64,000 nt of DNA. Source: Thiomicrorhabdus lithotrophica. GTDB taxonomy: Bacteria; Pseudomonadota; Gammaproteobacteria; Thiomicrospirales; Thiomicrospiraceae. Position numbers and translations under genes: made by a program. Positions 55,813 through 64,000 of this stretch are shown in pieces. Location: the NCBI RefSeq assembly GCF_029201445.1, contig NZ_CP102381.1:2232001-2296000 (forward strand), written 5' to 3'. The notes under the pieces are model-generated. The model was not told the DNA's origin, did not search any database, and worked only from the letters and a program-made list of their open reading frames with translations. Within the stretch, counting starts at the first letter, position 1; each line of letters starts with the position of its first letter.

Positions 55813-56376
55813 ATGCCTAAGATTAATGAACTTAAAAAAGGTAGTGTTGTTGAACTTAACGGTGTACCGCACATTGTTAAAACATACGATGTAAGAAATC
55901 CTTCTTCTCGTGGTGCATCAACCATGTACAAAGTTCGTTTCAATAATCTGAAAACAGGCCAAAAGGTAGATGAAACCTTTAAGGGTGAAGACATGATAAA
56001 AGAAGTGGAAACCACTAAAGTTTCAGTTATGTACTCTTATATTGATGGCGATAACTATGTTTTCATGAATAACGAAGACTACAGCCAATACCTTTTAGCC
56101 GCAGATGAACTGGAAGAAGAACAAAAATACATTACGGAAGGTTTAACTGGTATTACGGCACTGCTATATGAAGACCAAGTTTTGGCAATAGAAATGCCTA
56201 CGAATGTTGAATTAGAAGTCATTGAAACTAACCCTGGCACGAAATCGACTGGAGCAGGACGCACAAAACCGGCGGTGTTATCCACGGGCTATGAGATTCA
56301 AGTACCCGAATTCATCGAACCCAATGAGATTGTAAAGGTCAGTACCTTAACGGGTAAATTTCTATCAAGAGCATAA
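55813..56376 (+). CDS. yeiP: elongation factor P paralogue EfpL (YeiP)
   Basis: A 187-residue three-domain EF-P relative that rescues ribosomes stalled at certain motifs. I start at the ATG at 55813, preceded by AAAGGA; the upstream ATG at 55744 lacks family support. The N-terminal KOW-like domain carries the loop NPSSRGAST where true EF-P has its modified Lys or Arg; this Ser-Arg-Gly-Ala arrangement, with MYKVRFNNLKTGQKVDETFKGED and the middle YSYIDGDNYVFMNNEDY, is characteristic of YeiP/EfpL. The C-terminal OB domain has VIETNPGTKS and the IQVPEFIEPNE ending. No modification enzymes are adjacent. Confidence 0.93.
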   Translation: MPKINELKKGSVVELNGVPHIVKTYDVRNPSSRGASTMYKVRFNNLKTGQKVDETFKGEDMIKEVETTKVSVMYSYIDGDNYVFMNNEDYSQYLLAADELEEEQKYITEGLTGITALLYEDQVLAIEMPTNVELEVIETNPGTKSTGAGRTKPAVLSTGYEIQVPEFIEPNEIVKVSTLTGKFLSRA

Positions 56377-56383
56377 ACATTCA

Positions 56384-56426
56384 AAGCTACCATGTCTTCC
56401 AATTTAGACTACTAGCCTGGTAGCTT
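56384..56426 (+). terminator. stem-loop after efpL, weak terminator candidate
   Basis: Perfect nine-base arms AAGCTACCA (56384-56392) and TGGTAGCTT (56418-56426) with a 25-base loop, starting eight bases past the efpL stop. No T-run follows, so it may stabilise the mRNA rather than terminate. Confidence 0.4.
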
Positions 56427-56562
56427 ACACTTCACTCCTCTTTATCTATTTTATTAGTCCTAGAGCTCTAAAATTCTATAGTAAAACTATCTAAATCGTA
56501 TTATTATCAATATGTAACATATAGTAAAAAGCATCCAAAAAAACCTTATAAGCCAGAAATAA

Positions 56563-57864
56563 ATGAAGCCTCAGTTAGAAAGCAACATTAATAAAAAACC
56601 CCTTTATTGGCTTGCCGCCCTATTGCTGATGGCATATACAATCATTGTTACTGTTGTATATCAACAAGTAAAAAATACCGTAATCGAGAATAAACTGGAT
56701 GAATTAAACCAACATATCCTCTATCAAAAATCACTACGTCAATATATTAATACCCAACTTAAACCCGTTATTTATAATCTGCAAAAACAACAAATCATCT
56801 CTTATGACTATTTTGATCCACATCTTCTATCAGCTACTTTTATCGCTAGAAATATCTATCAGAACTTTGATGAAAGCTTAGATGCCAAAAACATGCACAG
56901 TTGGAAGTATCGATTGGCCGCAAAAAACCCACTAAACCCAATTAACCAGGCAACACCAGCTGAAATTGAACTCCTAAATAAATTTAATAACAACCACAAC
57001 TTAAAAAGTATCTATCAGATTGAAACCATTAATGGTGAAGAAACCCTCTACTATGCCGCACCATTTAATCCAAACAATGCCAGTTGTTTAAGGTGTCATG
57101 GTATCCCTAAAGTTGCACCAAAAGGACTGATTGAAAGATATGGCTCTGAAACTGGTTTTTATGAAAAAATTGGAGACATTCGGGCTTTTTTCTCATATCG
57201 TTTAAAGCTTTCTGAAAGTATGGCTTACGCACACAAACCTTTTATCGCTATCAGCATAATTATTTTTGCTTTTATAATGATTTTCTATGCCATTACAGCC
57301 TGGGCTTATTTAGTTGAACAAAAAAGAAAGCTCTTGGTTGCCCGCCAACAAGAAGAGTTGGAATTTGTAGCTCATCATGATTTTTTGACCAAGTTAAAAA
57401 ATCGTCATTGTTTAAGCCGTGATTTCAGTGCGCAATTAACTGAAATTAACAAAGCAACCCACCACTATTCCAATCTCTGGGTGATTATGCTCGACATCGA
57501 TTTTTTCAAAGCGATTAATGATGATTTTGGCCATGATATCGGAGATATAGCATTGAAAAAATTTGGCGAAATCCTTCAAGAGGAGGTAAAAAATCTAGAG
57601 CATGCCGAAGCATATCGACTAGGTGGAGAAGAGTTTTTAATTATTATTCGCAACACCGATGCTAAAATCATAAACGCGCTTTACACAGACATTTGTGAAT
57701 CATTCGCCAACATTGAAATCCAAGGTTTAGATAGAACCATTCAGCTCTCCGCTGGCGCAACGGAAGTACAACTAGAAGAACATCAATTCGACATTCTCAA
57801 ACGTGTAGATAAAGCTCTATATCAAGCCAAAGAGCAAGGTAGAAATCGTTTAATCATTATTTGA
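56563..57864 (+). CDS. diguanylate cyclase with periplasmic c-type heme motif
   Basis: A 433-residue sensor. The N-terminal anchor (about residues 13-32) and a second membrane segment (about 224-247) enclose a periplasmic domain of the Tll0287-like/DUF3365 type with CxxCH (Cys175, Cys178, His179), the covalent heme-c attachment motif. It is followed by GIPKVAPKGLIERYGSETGF. The cytoplasmic GGDEF domain (about 260-433) has the active signature GGEEF. The inhibitory RxxD site is missing (EHAE stands there), so product inhibition is not expected. Redox, NO or oxygen sensing through heme with c-di-GMP output is inferred. Confidence 0.9.
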   Translation: MKPQLESNINKKPLYWLAALLLMAYTIIVTVVYQQVKNTVIENKLDELNQHILYQKSLRQYINTQLKPVIYNLQKQQIISYDYFDPHLLSATFIARNIYQNFDESLDAKNMHSWKYRLAAKNPLNPINQATPAEIELLNKFNNNHNLKSIYQIETINGEETLYYAAPFNPNNASCLRCHGIPKVAPKGLIERYGSETGFYEKIGDIRAFFSYRLKLSESMAYAHKPFIAISIIIFAFIMIFYAITAWAYLVEQKRKLLVARQQEELEFVAHHDFLTKLKNRHCLSRDFSAQLTEINKATHHYSNLWVIMLDIDFFKAINDDFGHDIGDIALKKFGEILQEEVKNLEHAEAYRLGGEEFLIIIRNTDAKIINALYTDICESFANIEIQGLDRTIQLSAGATEVQLEEHQFDILKRVDKALYQAKEQGRNRLIII

Positions 57865-58139
57865 ACCTAGGTGTCGCTTAGGACATTACCAAACCTCGCA
57901 AGGTGTATAAAGACCTGATTAATTCAAAAAGCAGCCTCAATTTAATAAATAAATACTTCCATCTTGCCGGAATTCAGTCTTCACCCTTAACTTAGCTCTC
58001 AAACTTATTGCCGCCTTGTTCAAAAAAACATAATCACCTTGTCACATTCTCGTCAAATTCGTCCCTAATAATGATTTACGTAAAATTCTATCCATCTAAT
58101 TATTAATCGTAATACATCATTTAGGCGATAAAGAACACT

Positions 58140-59891
58140 ATGCTAAATATTGAAGCGGCCATTACTGAGAAGTTTCCTGAACTGCCAAATAAGAAAACGG
58201 GAAAGCTCGCCATTAACCTAATTAAATCTCTTGCTCATGAAAAAGAGATCAATGCATTTATAGAAACCCATCAACACTTAAAAGGCTTTGCCTTTTTAGA
58301 TGAGGTTTTGAACTTTTTCAATTTTAGCTACAAAATTAACTCCCAAGCTTTGGCGCGTATTCCGGCACAAGGCCGAGTAATTATGGTGGCCAACCATCCC
58401 ATAGGTTCTTTAGACGGCCTAGCGTTATTAAAAATGGTACGAACCGTTCGAGCAGACGTCAGAATTGTAGCCAGTGATTTACTGAATAATATTGAACCCT
58501 TAGAATCGCTGTTTTTGGGCGTCGACAATCTTACTGGTAAATCTGCTCAGAAAACCCAATTTAAAAAAATACTTACTACACTAGATAACGAAGAAGCGGT
58601 GATTATTTTTCCTGCCGGTGAAGTTTCTAGAATACGCCCTAATGGCGTACGTGATGGTAAATGGAAAGCAGGTTTTTTAAAGCTTGCCGAAAAATCTAAA
58701 TCACCTATTCAGCCTATCTACATTGATGCTCGTAATTCATCACTGTTTTATGCTTTATCTACGCTGTACAAACCACTAGGCACTATGATGTTGGTAAACG
58801 AGATGTTTAATAAAAAACATCAAGAAATTCAGTTTTTTGTCGGTAAACAAATTCCTTGGAAATCACTCTCTGAAATGGACATGTCGGCTAAACAGCTCGC
58901 TAATCAGTTCCGTAAACATCTTTATAAATTGGATAAAGAAACTAAAAAAACAAAAAAAGCCAAGGCTAACCTATTTAAAACTGAAGAGACCATTGCGGCT
59001 CCAGTGGATAGACAAAGTTTAAAAAAAACGCTTAAAAAATCCCAACTTTTAGGCCAAACCCAAGACGGTAAAAAGATTTACCTTTACGATTTTGAGGCCG
59101 ACTCGCCTGTGATGCATGAAATTGGTCGCTTACGTGAGCTCACCTTTAGAACGGTAGAGGAAGGTACTGGAAGCTCTATGGATTTAGATGCCTATGACAA
59201 TCAATACCGTCATCTCGTACTTTGGGATGAAGAAGACTTGGAGATTGTCGGGGCTTATCGAATAGGTGAATGCGCAAATCTGATTAAAAATAGTTCAGGT
59301 AAAAAAAGTGGCCTCAAAAATCTCTACACAAGCACCTTGTTTAATCTAAAACCTGAAATAGAAGCCTACCTACCTAACTCCATAGAACTAGGACGAAGTT
59401 TTGTTCAACCTAAATATTGGGGAAAACGTAGCTTAGATTATTTATGGTACGGCATTGGGGCTTATGTCGCGCAACACCCTAATATCAAATACCTATTTGG
59501 CCCTGTATCGTTAAGTGATGCCTATCCACAAAACTCAAAAGAACTCATTATTGGTTTTTATCAGCAACAGTTTGGTTCTAATCAAGATTTAGCAGAAGGC
59601 ATTCACCCAGTTAAATTAAGTGTAAACAATCAACAAATTTCTCAAGAAGTCTTTAATGGAGACTACAAAGAAAGTTACAAAAAACTCAATGCCCTACTCA
59701 ACTTAGAGGGCGTAAAAGTGCCAACACTTTTCAAACAATATGCAGAAGTTGCCGATGACAAAGGTTGCCGTTTTATTGATTTCAGCATTGATCCTGATTT
59801 TAACGACTGTGTTGATGCCTTGATATTAGTTGACTTAGATAAACTAAAACCAAAAAAACGCGAGCGTTATTTAACCCCAATCCAAGTTTAA
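58140..59891 (+). CDS. OlsF-like fused acyltransferase (ornithine-lipid type)
   Basis: A 583-residue protein with two catalytic parts. The N-terminal ~260 residues form a PlsC-type lysophospholipid acyltransferase (His86 in VANHPIGSLDG; IIFPAGEVSR as the substrate-binding block). A lysine-rich linker (about 265-300) follows. The C-terminal part is a GNAT-like N-acyltransferase of the OlsB/autoinducer-synthase type (IGRLRELTFRTVEEGTG, ELGRSFVQPKYWGKRSLDYLW, YLFGPVSLSDAYP). The same fusion in Serratia, OlsF, makes ornithine lipids on its own. Those phosphorus-free lipids are known responses to phosphate limitation. The substrate assignment is by analogy. Confidence 0.85.
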   Translation: MLNIEAAITEKFPELPNKKTGKLAINLIKSLAHEKEINAFIETHQHLKGFAFLDEVLNFFNFSYKINSQALARIPAQGRVIMVANHPIGSLDGLALLKMVRTVRADVRIVASDLLNNIEPLESLFLGVDNLTGKSAQKTQFKKILTTLDNEEAVIIFPAGEVSRIRPNGVRDGKWKAGFLKLAEKSKSPIQPIYIDARNSSLFYALSTLYKPLGTMMLVNEMFNKKHQEIQFFVGKQIPWKSLSEMDMSAKQLANQFRKHLYKLDKETKKTKKAKANLFKTEETIAAPVDRQSLKKTLKKSQLLGQTQDGKKIYLYDFEADSPVMHEIGRLRELTFRTVEEGTGSSMDLDAYDNQYRHLVLWDEEDLEIVGAYRIGECANLIKNSSGKKSGLKNLYTSTLFNLKPEIEAYLPNSIELGRSFVQPKYWGKRSLDYLWYGIGAYVAQHPNIKYLFGPVSLSDAYPQNSKELIIGFYQQQFGSNQDLAEGIHPVKLSVNNQQISQEVFNGDYKESYKKLNALLNLEGVKVPTLFKQYAEVADDKGCRFIDFSIDPDFNDCVDALILVDLDKLKPKKRERYLTPIQV

Positions 59892-60110
59892 GTATTCTCT
59901 TGAGCAAACAACCACTCCCAGCACTCTTTTATAAAGGCCTGGTCACTCTTAACAACAGTTCGCCAGACGACTTTCAGGTCATTTATAAATTGTCATAAAA
60001 ACTTTTAATCAAATTTAAAAGTTTACGCATACTCATTTTAACTTATACTTTGGTTCTATATTTGCTTAGCAAATTTGCATATACTTATTTTTTATTTCGG
60101 GGTTAGTCTA

Positions 60111-63005
60111 ATGAATCAAAATATCCGTCTTATCGCACGCGTGGATGCCAAAGGCATTATTCAATATGTAAACAATGAATACCTAGAGTGGCTAGGCTAC
60201 CAATCCGATGAACTGACGGGGCAACCAACTAAGGTTCTTAGAGCGGCTAACGCTGTAGAAGAAGTACAGAAAACGATTCAAGAAGAGTGTAAGCAGAATA
60301 GACCTGTTAACTTTCCAGTATGTGAGAAGAAGTCTAATGGCGAAACTTATTGGGCGGACATGCGTATTCAGCCAACCTTTGAAGATGGACAGTACACTGG
60401 ATATACCTCTGTTAAACGTTTAATTACATCCCCTGAAAAAATCCAAAGAGCTGAAGAGCTTTATCAAAAAATTGCCGACGGCAAGTTAGTCTTTTTTAGT
60501 GGCGAATGGGTCAGCAAAAAAAAGCATAAACTGAGTGCATTGTTCGGATTACATCGTGCCTCTTTAAATCAGAAAATAGTCGCAGTAATGGCCAGTGTTA
60601 CAGTATTAATCTTAGGTATCGCTTTTACCTACGAGGAACTAGAAAAAAAGAAAATTGAAGCAAGTGCCGCCGTTAATTATAGCCAAAACTTTGCAGGCAC
60701 TTTAGAAGGTTTGATGATCAAAAAATCAGAACTAGGTATCACTAATGCGATAGGGATTACAAACGATGCAGAAATTCAAATTGCAGCGGCAAATAATGAC
60801 CAACAGCGTCTACATAATGTACTGCAAAACATTGGTGTAAAATATCGTGCTATGACTGGTTTTAAAAATATCAAGCTACACTTTACTGATGAAAATCAGC
60901 AGTCATATTATAAGTCATGGAAACCTTTAGAGAAACAAGAGTTAAGTGACTTATCATCTCGTGGCTACCTTAAAAAACTCGCTGCTGAACAAAAACCGAT
61001 GACCGTTTACGCCGTCAGCTCTGCTGGCTTTAATATCAAAGCAACCATCCCATTAATCATAGATGGAAAATATGAAGGTGGTGTTGAACTAATTCAAGGC
61101 ATGGGATCGATTCGTAGAGACTTTGCAAAAAATAACCAATCTTATCTTCTAGCGGTATCAAAAGAGTATATTTTGGCAGGTGATAAATTTCGCAAAACGA
61201 ATGCTAAAAATGTTCCAGTATCAGGCGATGGTAACTGGGTAGTGGGTCATAATAAACAATTCTCAATGAAAGTCTCAGGCCAACAAATTGAAGCATTACG
61301 CAAAGTGAATTTAGAGCAACTCTTTAGCCAAGGTTCCTTAACTACAGACACCCACTTTCACTACGCTCAAGCCATTTATGATAATTCTAAAAACTTGATT
61401 GGTTATCATATTATTTCAGAAGAAATTTCCCGCTATAAAGCTCTTTTAGATGAACAGTTCTCAGTGGCTGAAAATGCCTTTATACAGCTAGCTTTGGCAT
61501 TAATCATTATGTTGATTTTGGTTCTATCTTTACTGTGGATAATGGTGATTAAGCCCATCCGACAAACTCAAAACACAATGGAACAGTCGGTAAATAATTC
61601 TGACCTATTCTCACGTGTGCACAGCTATGGTAATGATGAAATTGCTCAAATGGCTAAAGCCTATAACCGTCAATCTATGCTGGCGCAGGTTGTAAACGCT
61701 GAAGTGTCCTCTGCCATGGAAGAGATTTTAGATGGCCGCTTAGACTACGAAATCACATTCCCATTCCAATCCGATTACGGCATCCTAAAGAATCGTATTA
61801 ACGAAACCAGTCAATCATTACGTACTACTTTTGAAGTGATTGAAGAGGTTATGCAAGACCTACAAAATGGTGAATTCAATAACCAACATCAAAACAACCT
61901 TAAAGGGGCATACGCGAAAGTAGTTGAAGATTGCCTAGCTTCAATGAATAGGCTATCTAGCGTTTTTGGTGAGATAAACAATGTTATGAACTATGCCGCA
62001 CGCGGTAAACTGGATGAACGTATTCAAGACTTTGCATCAGGTGACATTCGCCAACTACAAGAAACCTTAAACCAGACCCTAGAGCATATCGAGACAGGCT
62101 TTAGTGATATTGTTAAAGCATCTCAGCGTATTGCTCAAGGTGACTTAACTCAGCCAATTACTCACGAATATGAATTTACAATGGACGAGGCAAAACACGC
62201 TATTAACGAAAGTATTAATAGCTTAACCACTACCTTGTCGCAAGTTACCGAAATTGCCAACCAAGTAAGATCTGATGTAAGCAGTGTAGCTGAAGGTGCG
62301 CAAAACTTGAATCAGCGTACTCAAGAGCAAGCCGCCGCTTTAGAAGAGACTTCTGCAGCAATGGAAGAGACCAATTCTCAAATTCAAAACAATTTAAACA
62401 ATACCAAAATGGCAAGTGAAATTGCGCAATCGCAAAACGGTATTCTTCTGGATGCAAACGGCGTTATGGAAGATACAAAAACGTCTATGAACAACATTCA
62501 AACCGCTTCTAATAAAATAAGAGAAATTACAGGCTTGATTGATTCCATTGCCTTTCAAACCAATTTACTCGCCTTAAATGCAGCTGTTGAAGCCGCTAGA
62601 GCAGGCGAACACGGAAGAGGCTTTGCTGTAGTAGCGGGTGAGGTTCGAAATCTTGCTGGTAAATCTGCAGATGCCGCTAAGGAGATTAGTACCTTAATTG
62701 AACAAACCTCTAACGCAATTAACATTGGTGTGGATCAAGTTGGAAAAGTCGGTAGTTCTTTAGATCACATTACTAATGAAACTCAAAAAATGCTAACCAT
62801 AGTCAACGAAGTTTCAACCGCGTCAGTGGAACAGTCACAAGGGATTGATGAAATTAACAAAGCCATTACTAGCCTTGACAGTACCACTCAGCAAAATGCT
62901 GCATTGGTTGAAGAGACAACCGCAACAGCTGAAACTTTATTAGACTCATCTGAACAACTACAGAACTCAGTTAGCTCATTTCAACTACAACGCAAATTGA
63001 ATTAA
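60111..63005 (+). CDS. PAS-containing methyl-accepting chemotaxis protein
   Basis: A 964-residue chemoreceptor; the ATG at 60111 follows CGGGG and begins the PAS domain directly. Layout: PAS (about residues 5-115, [23 protein letters not shown]), membrane segment (about 152-172), a large periplasmic sensory region (about 175-440, Cache-like), second membrane segment (about 457-480), HAMP and a further HAMP-like stretch, then the signalling domain with the hairpin tip [20 protein letters not shown]. Combining an Aer-like cytoplasmic PAS with a periplasmic sensor suggests two inputs. No C-terminal NWETF-type tether is present. Its terminator is made of two palindrome copies. Confidence 0.92.
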   Translation: MNQNIRLIARVDAKGIIQYVNNEYLEWLGYQSDELTGQPTKVLRAANAVEEVQKTIQEECKQNRPVNFPVCEKKSNGETYWADMRIQPTFEDGQYTGYTSVKRLITSPEKIQRAEELYQKIADGKLVFFSGEWVSKKKHKLSALFGLHRASLNQKIVAVMASVTVLILGIAFTYEELEKKKIEASAAVNYSQNFAGTLEGLMIKKSELGITNAIGITNDAEIQIAAANNDQQRLHNVLQNIGVKYRAMTGFKNIKLHFTDENQQSYYKSWKPLEKQELSDLSSRGYLKKLAAEQKPMTVYAVSSAGFNIKATIPLIIDGKYEGGVELIQGMGSIRRDFAKNNQSYLLAVSKEYILAGDKFRKTNAKNVPVSGDGNWVVGHNKQFSMKVSGQQIEALRKVNLEQLFSQGSLTTDTHFHYAQAIYDNSKNLIGYHIISEEISRYKALLDEQFSVAENAFIQLALALIIMLILVLSLLWIMVIKPIRQTQNTMEQSVNNSDLFSRVHSYGNDEIAQMAKAYNRQSMLAQVVNAEVSSAMEEILDGRLDYEITFPFQSDYGILKNRINETSQSLRTTFEVIEEVMQDLQNGEFNNQHQNNLKGAYAKVVEDCLASMNRLSSVFGEINNVMNYAARGKLDERIQDFASGDIRQLQETLNQTLEHIETGFSDIVKASQRIAQGDLTQPITHEYEFTMDEAKHAINESINSLTTTLSQVTEIANQVRSDVSSVAEGAQNLNQRTQEQAAALEETSAAMEETNSQIQNNLNNTKMASEIAQSQNGILLDANGVMEDTKTSMNNIQTASNKIREITGLIDSIAFQTNLLALNAAVEAARAGEHGRGFAVVAGEVRNLAGKSADAAKEISTLIEQTSNAINIGVDQVGKVGSSLDHITNETQKMLTIVNEVSTASVEQSQGIDEINKAITSLDSTTQQNAALVEETTATAETLLDSSEQLQNSVSSFQLQRKLN

Positions 63006-63041
63006 GTTTCATTCACGGAATTTCTAATTCATTAAAACAAG

Positions 63042-63081
63042 CAGGCCTGGTAGAGTTGAACTTTACCAGGCCTGTTTTTTT
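63042..63081 (+). terminator. MCP terminator built from two palindrome copies
   Basis: CAGGCCTGGTA (63042-63052) and TACCAGGCCTG (63064-63074) are exact reverse complements and form the stem; TTTTTTT follows. Each arm is itself an 11-of-12 copy of ACCAGGCCTGGT. It lies 36 bases past the chemoreceptor stop. Confidence 0.9.
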
Positions 63082-63109
63082 ACATTACAAAGAAAGTATT
63101 CATTTGCGG

Positions 63110-63256
63110 TTAATCACTAGATTTATCAGATTGCTTAGACTCCTTACCTGAATTCTTAAACAACCAAACTACCACAAAATGCATTAGTAAACTCAGCACT
63201 AAAGATCCGCCAGCCACTAACCACAAATTATCTAAAGCCCAAGCCGACCAGCCCAT
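63110..63256 (-). CDS. 48-residue single-pass membrane protein
   Basis: A short open frame with ATG at 63256 and a good ribosome site (AAAGGAAAGG, three bases before). The product starts MGWSAWALDNLWLVAGG, continues with a hydrophobic stretch (about residues 10-33, LWLVAGGSLVLSLLMHFVVV) and ends in a charged tail with Lys/Ser (NSGKESKQSDKSSD). Size and layout recall small accessory subunits of membrane complexes, but I do not recognise the family. It lies 84 bases downstream of the rhodanese gene on the same strand, so it may be its operon partner. Confidence 0.65.
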   Translation of the reverse strand: MGWSAWALDNLWLVAGGSLVLSLLMHFVVVWLFKNSGKESKQSDKSSD

Positions 63257-63340
63257 AACCTTTCCTTTTCAGCTTTACAACGCCTAACAAATTCAGCTAC
63301 CACGAACCTAATTGTTTTTTTGGGTTTTTATCAAATTACG

Positions 63341-63793
63341 TTAACACACATTGCCTTCTTGAAAGCCAGGGTTCCAAGGGTGATCTAAACGAATTAAGCC
63401 GTTATCGACTGGTGGTACGCTAATATCACCATTACACTGCTTCCAGGCGTTAAATCCACCTGCTAGATTCACTACATTGGTGTAGCCCATTTTCATCATC
63501 GTATCGACAGCCAATGCACCACGTCCACCCGACAGACAAAATACAACCCAACCTTGTTCAAGGTCAGCTAACTCACCACTATGACCCTCGTAACATTTAT
63601 CACACATAGGCTCTAACATCCCACGTGGAACATGAAGTGACATCGGAATGGTGCCGTCAAGATACTCAGCAGCTTCACGCACATCTAAAGGCTTATAACC
63701 ACCACATTTAAACAAATCCTTTGCTTCTGTAGTGGTTACCTCTTTTATATTGGCTTTGGCTTGCGCCACAATATCTTTTAACCGCATTGGCAT
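63341..63793 (-). CDS. rhodanese-domain sulfurtransferase
   Basis: A 150-residue soluble single-domain rhodanese. KPLDVREAAEYLDGTIP is the N-terminal signature, FCLSGGRGALAVDTMMKMG holds the active-site Cys and loop, and VVNLAGGFNAW closes the domain. Additional cysteine pairs (CDKC near the middle, and a final Cys at the C-terminus) are unusual and might bind metal or carry sulfur. The upstream AGGAGGTTGTT is a strong ribosome site. In sulfur oxidisers such proteins often pass sulfane sulfur between carriers; that role is inferred. Confidence 0.9.
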   Translation of the reverse strand: MPMRLKDIVAQAKANIKEVTTTEAKDLFKCGGYKPLDVREAAEYLDGTIPMSLHVPRGMLEPMCDKCYEGHSGELADLEQGWVVFCLSGGRGALAVDTMMKMGYTNVVNLAGGFNAWKQCNGDISVPPVDNGLIRLDHPWNPGFQEGNVC

Positions 63794-63912
63794 AACAACC
63801 TCCTAATTCATATTGACTTATTCTTGATATTTAATCGCTGGTTCTGCGTTAATACAATACAGGCTCAGAACTGATACCTGAGGTTTTTAACTAAACATTA
63901 ATAAAAACTTGA

Positions 63913-64000
63913 TTAGTGCACCTGAATTTCATTGCGTAGGCTAGCCGATGAGACTAAGGCCTGAGTTCGCCAACTTTCGGGCAGGGTCCACTCTTTAATA
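63913..64000 (-). CDS. C-terminal end of a gene cut by the window edge
   Basis: On the minus strand one frame runs open from the window edge for 28 codons to a stop at 63913-63915 and reads KEWTLPESWRTQALVSSASL before the last residues NEIQVH. The composition looks protein-like, and the other frames are quickly closed. Too little is visible to name a product. Confidence 0.4.
   Translation of the reverse strand, partial: IKEWTLPESWRTQALVSSASLRNEIQVH

Noticed and set aside
63866-63893. Terminator-like GCTCAG...CTGAGG hairpin followed by TTTTT on the plus strand
   Set aside because: There is no plus-strand gene upstream that it could serve. The stem is short and may be fortuitous.

Overview
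The window looks like chromosome from a moderately AT-rich, chemolithoautotrophic gammaproteobacterium of the Thiomicrospira / Hydrogenovibrio / Thiomicrorhabdus group. This rests on two dissolved-inorganic-carbon uptake systems (an SbtA-type bicarbonate transporter with a PII-like partner, and the DabB-DabA pair), two rhodaneses, many c-di-GMP and chemotaxis genes, and a classic gammaproteobacterial yibN-grxC-secB-gpsA operon. No 16S gene lies inside the window, so the genus is inferred.

Left edge (1-573): the minus-strand promoters, anti-termination box and leader hairpin of an rRNA operon whose 16S gene would start beyond position 1. A tight group of three DnaA-box matches sits between these promoters and the terminator of tyrS. 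574-9549 is housekeeping: tyrS, pyrD, trmL, gpsA-secB-grxC-rhodanese, gpmI, cardiolipin synthase and an EEP-family phosphatase/nuclease. 9584-15732 is the gltBD glutamate synthase operon with a structured leader and a strong terminator.

15750-27900 is the accessory region: three lipoproteins, a small secreted protein, a cluster of diverged non-coding repeats, two large autotransporters that share a nearly identical ~600 bp core, and an AraC-type regulator. The second autotransporter has a strikingly GC-rich passenger half, so it is a mosaic gene. Both autotransporters carry a similar upstream block that may be the regulator's target.

27845-36541 is a carbon-concentration island: PII-like protein and SbtA, an acetyltransferase, dabB-dabA, and a DUF389 membrane protein whose N-terminal half resembles a lipid/diacylglycerol kinase that has lost its nucleotide motif.

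36985-50000 mixes metabolism (SDR, malic enzyme, D-lactate-type dehydrogenase, SppA peptidase, ChaN-like lipoprotein, TRAP binding protein) with signalling (HDOD/EAL protein, GGDEF enzyme plus a GGDEF remnant, an H-NOX sensor with its hybrid histidine kinase, a chemoreceptor-tail remnant) and a CbpA-type DnaJ. 50000-64000 holds a TonB-dependent receptor with a small His-rich partner, phosphoglucomutase, a patatin, an EF-P paralogue, a heme-motif diguanylate cyclase, an OlsF-like double acyltransferase, a PAS chemoreceptor, a previously missed 48-residue membrane protein, a second rhodanese, and the tail of a gene cut by the right edge.

The most unusual signal cuts across all of this. The 12-base palindrome ACCAGGCCTGGT occurs perfectly 12 times (chance expectation far below one) and about as many times again in near-perfect form. 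It lies in intergenic gaps, in two reading frames of real genes, and as the stem of three terminators. It behaves like an uptake signal or a highly iterated palindrome.
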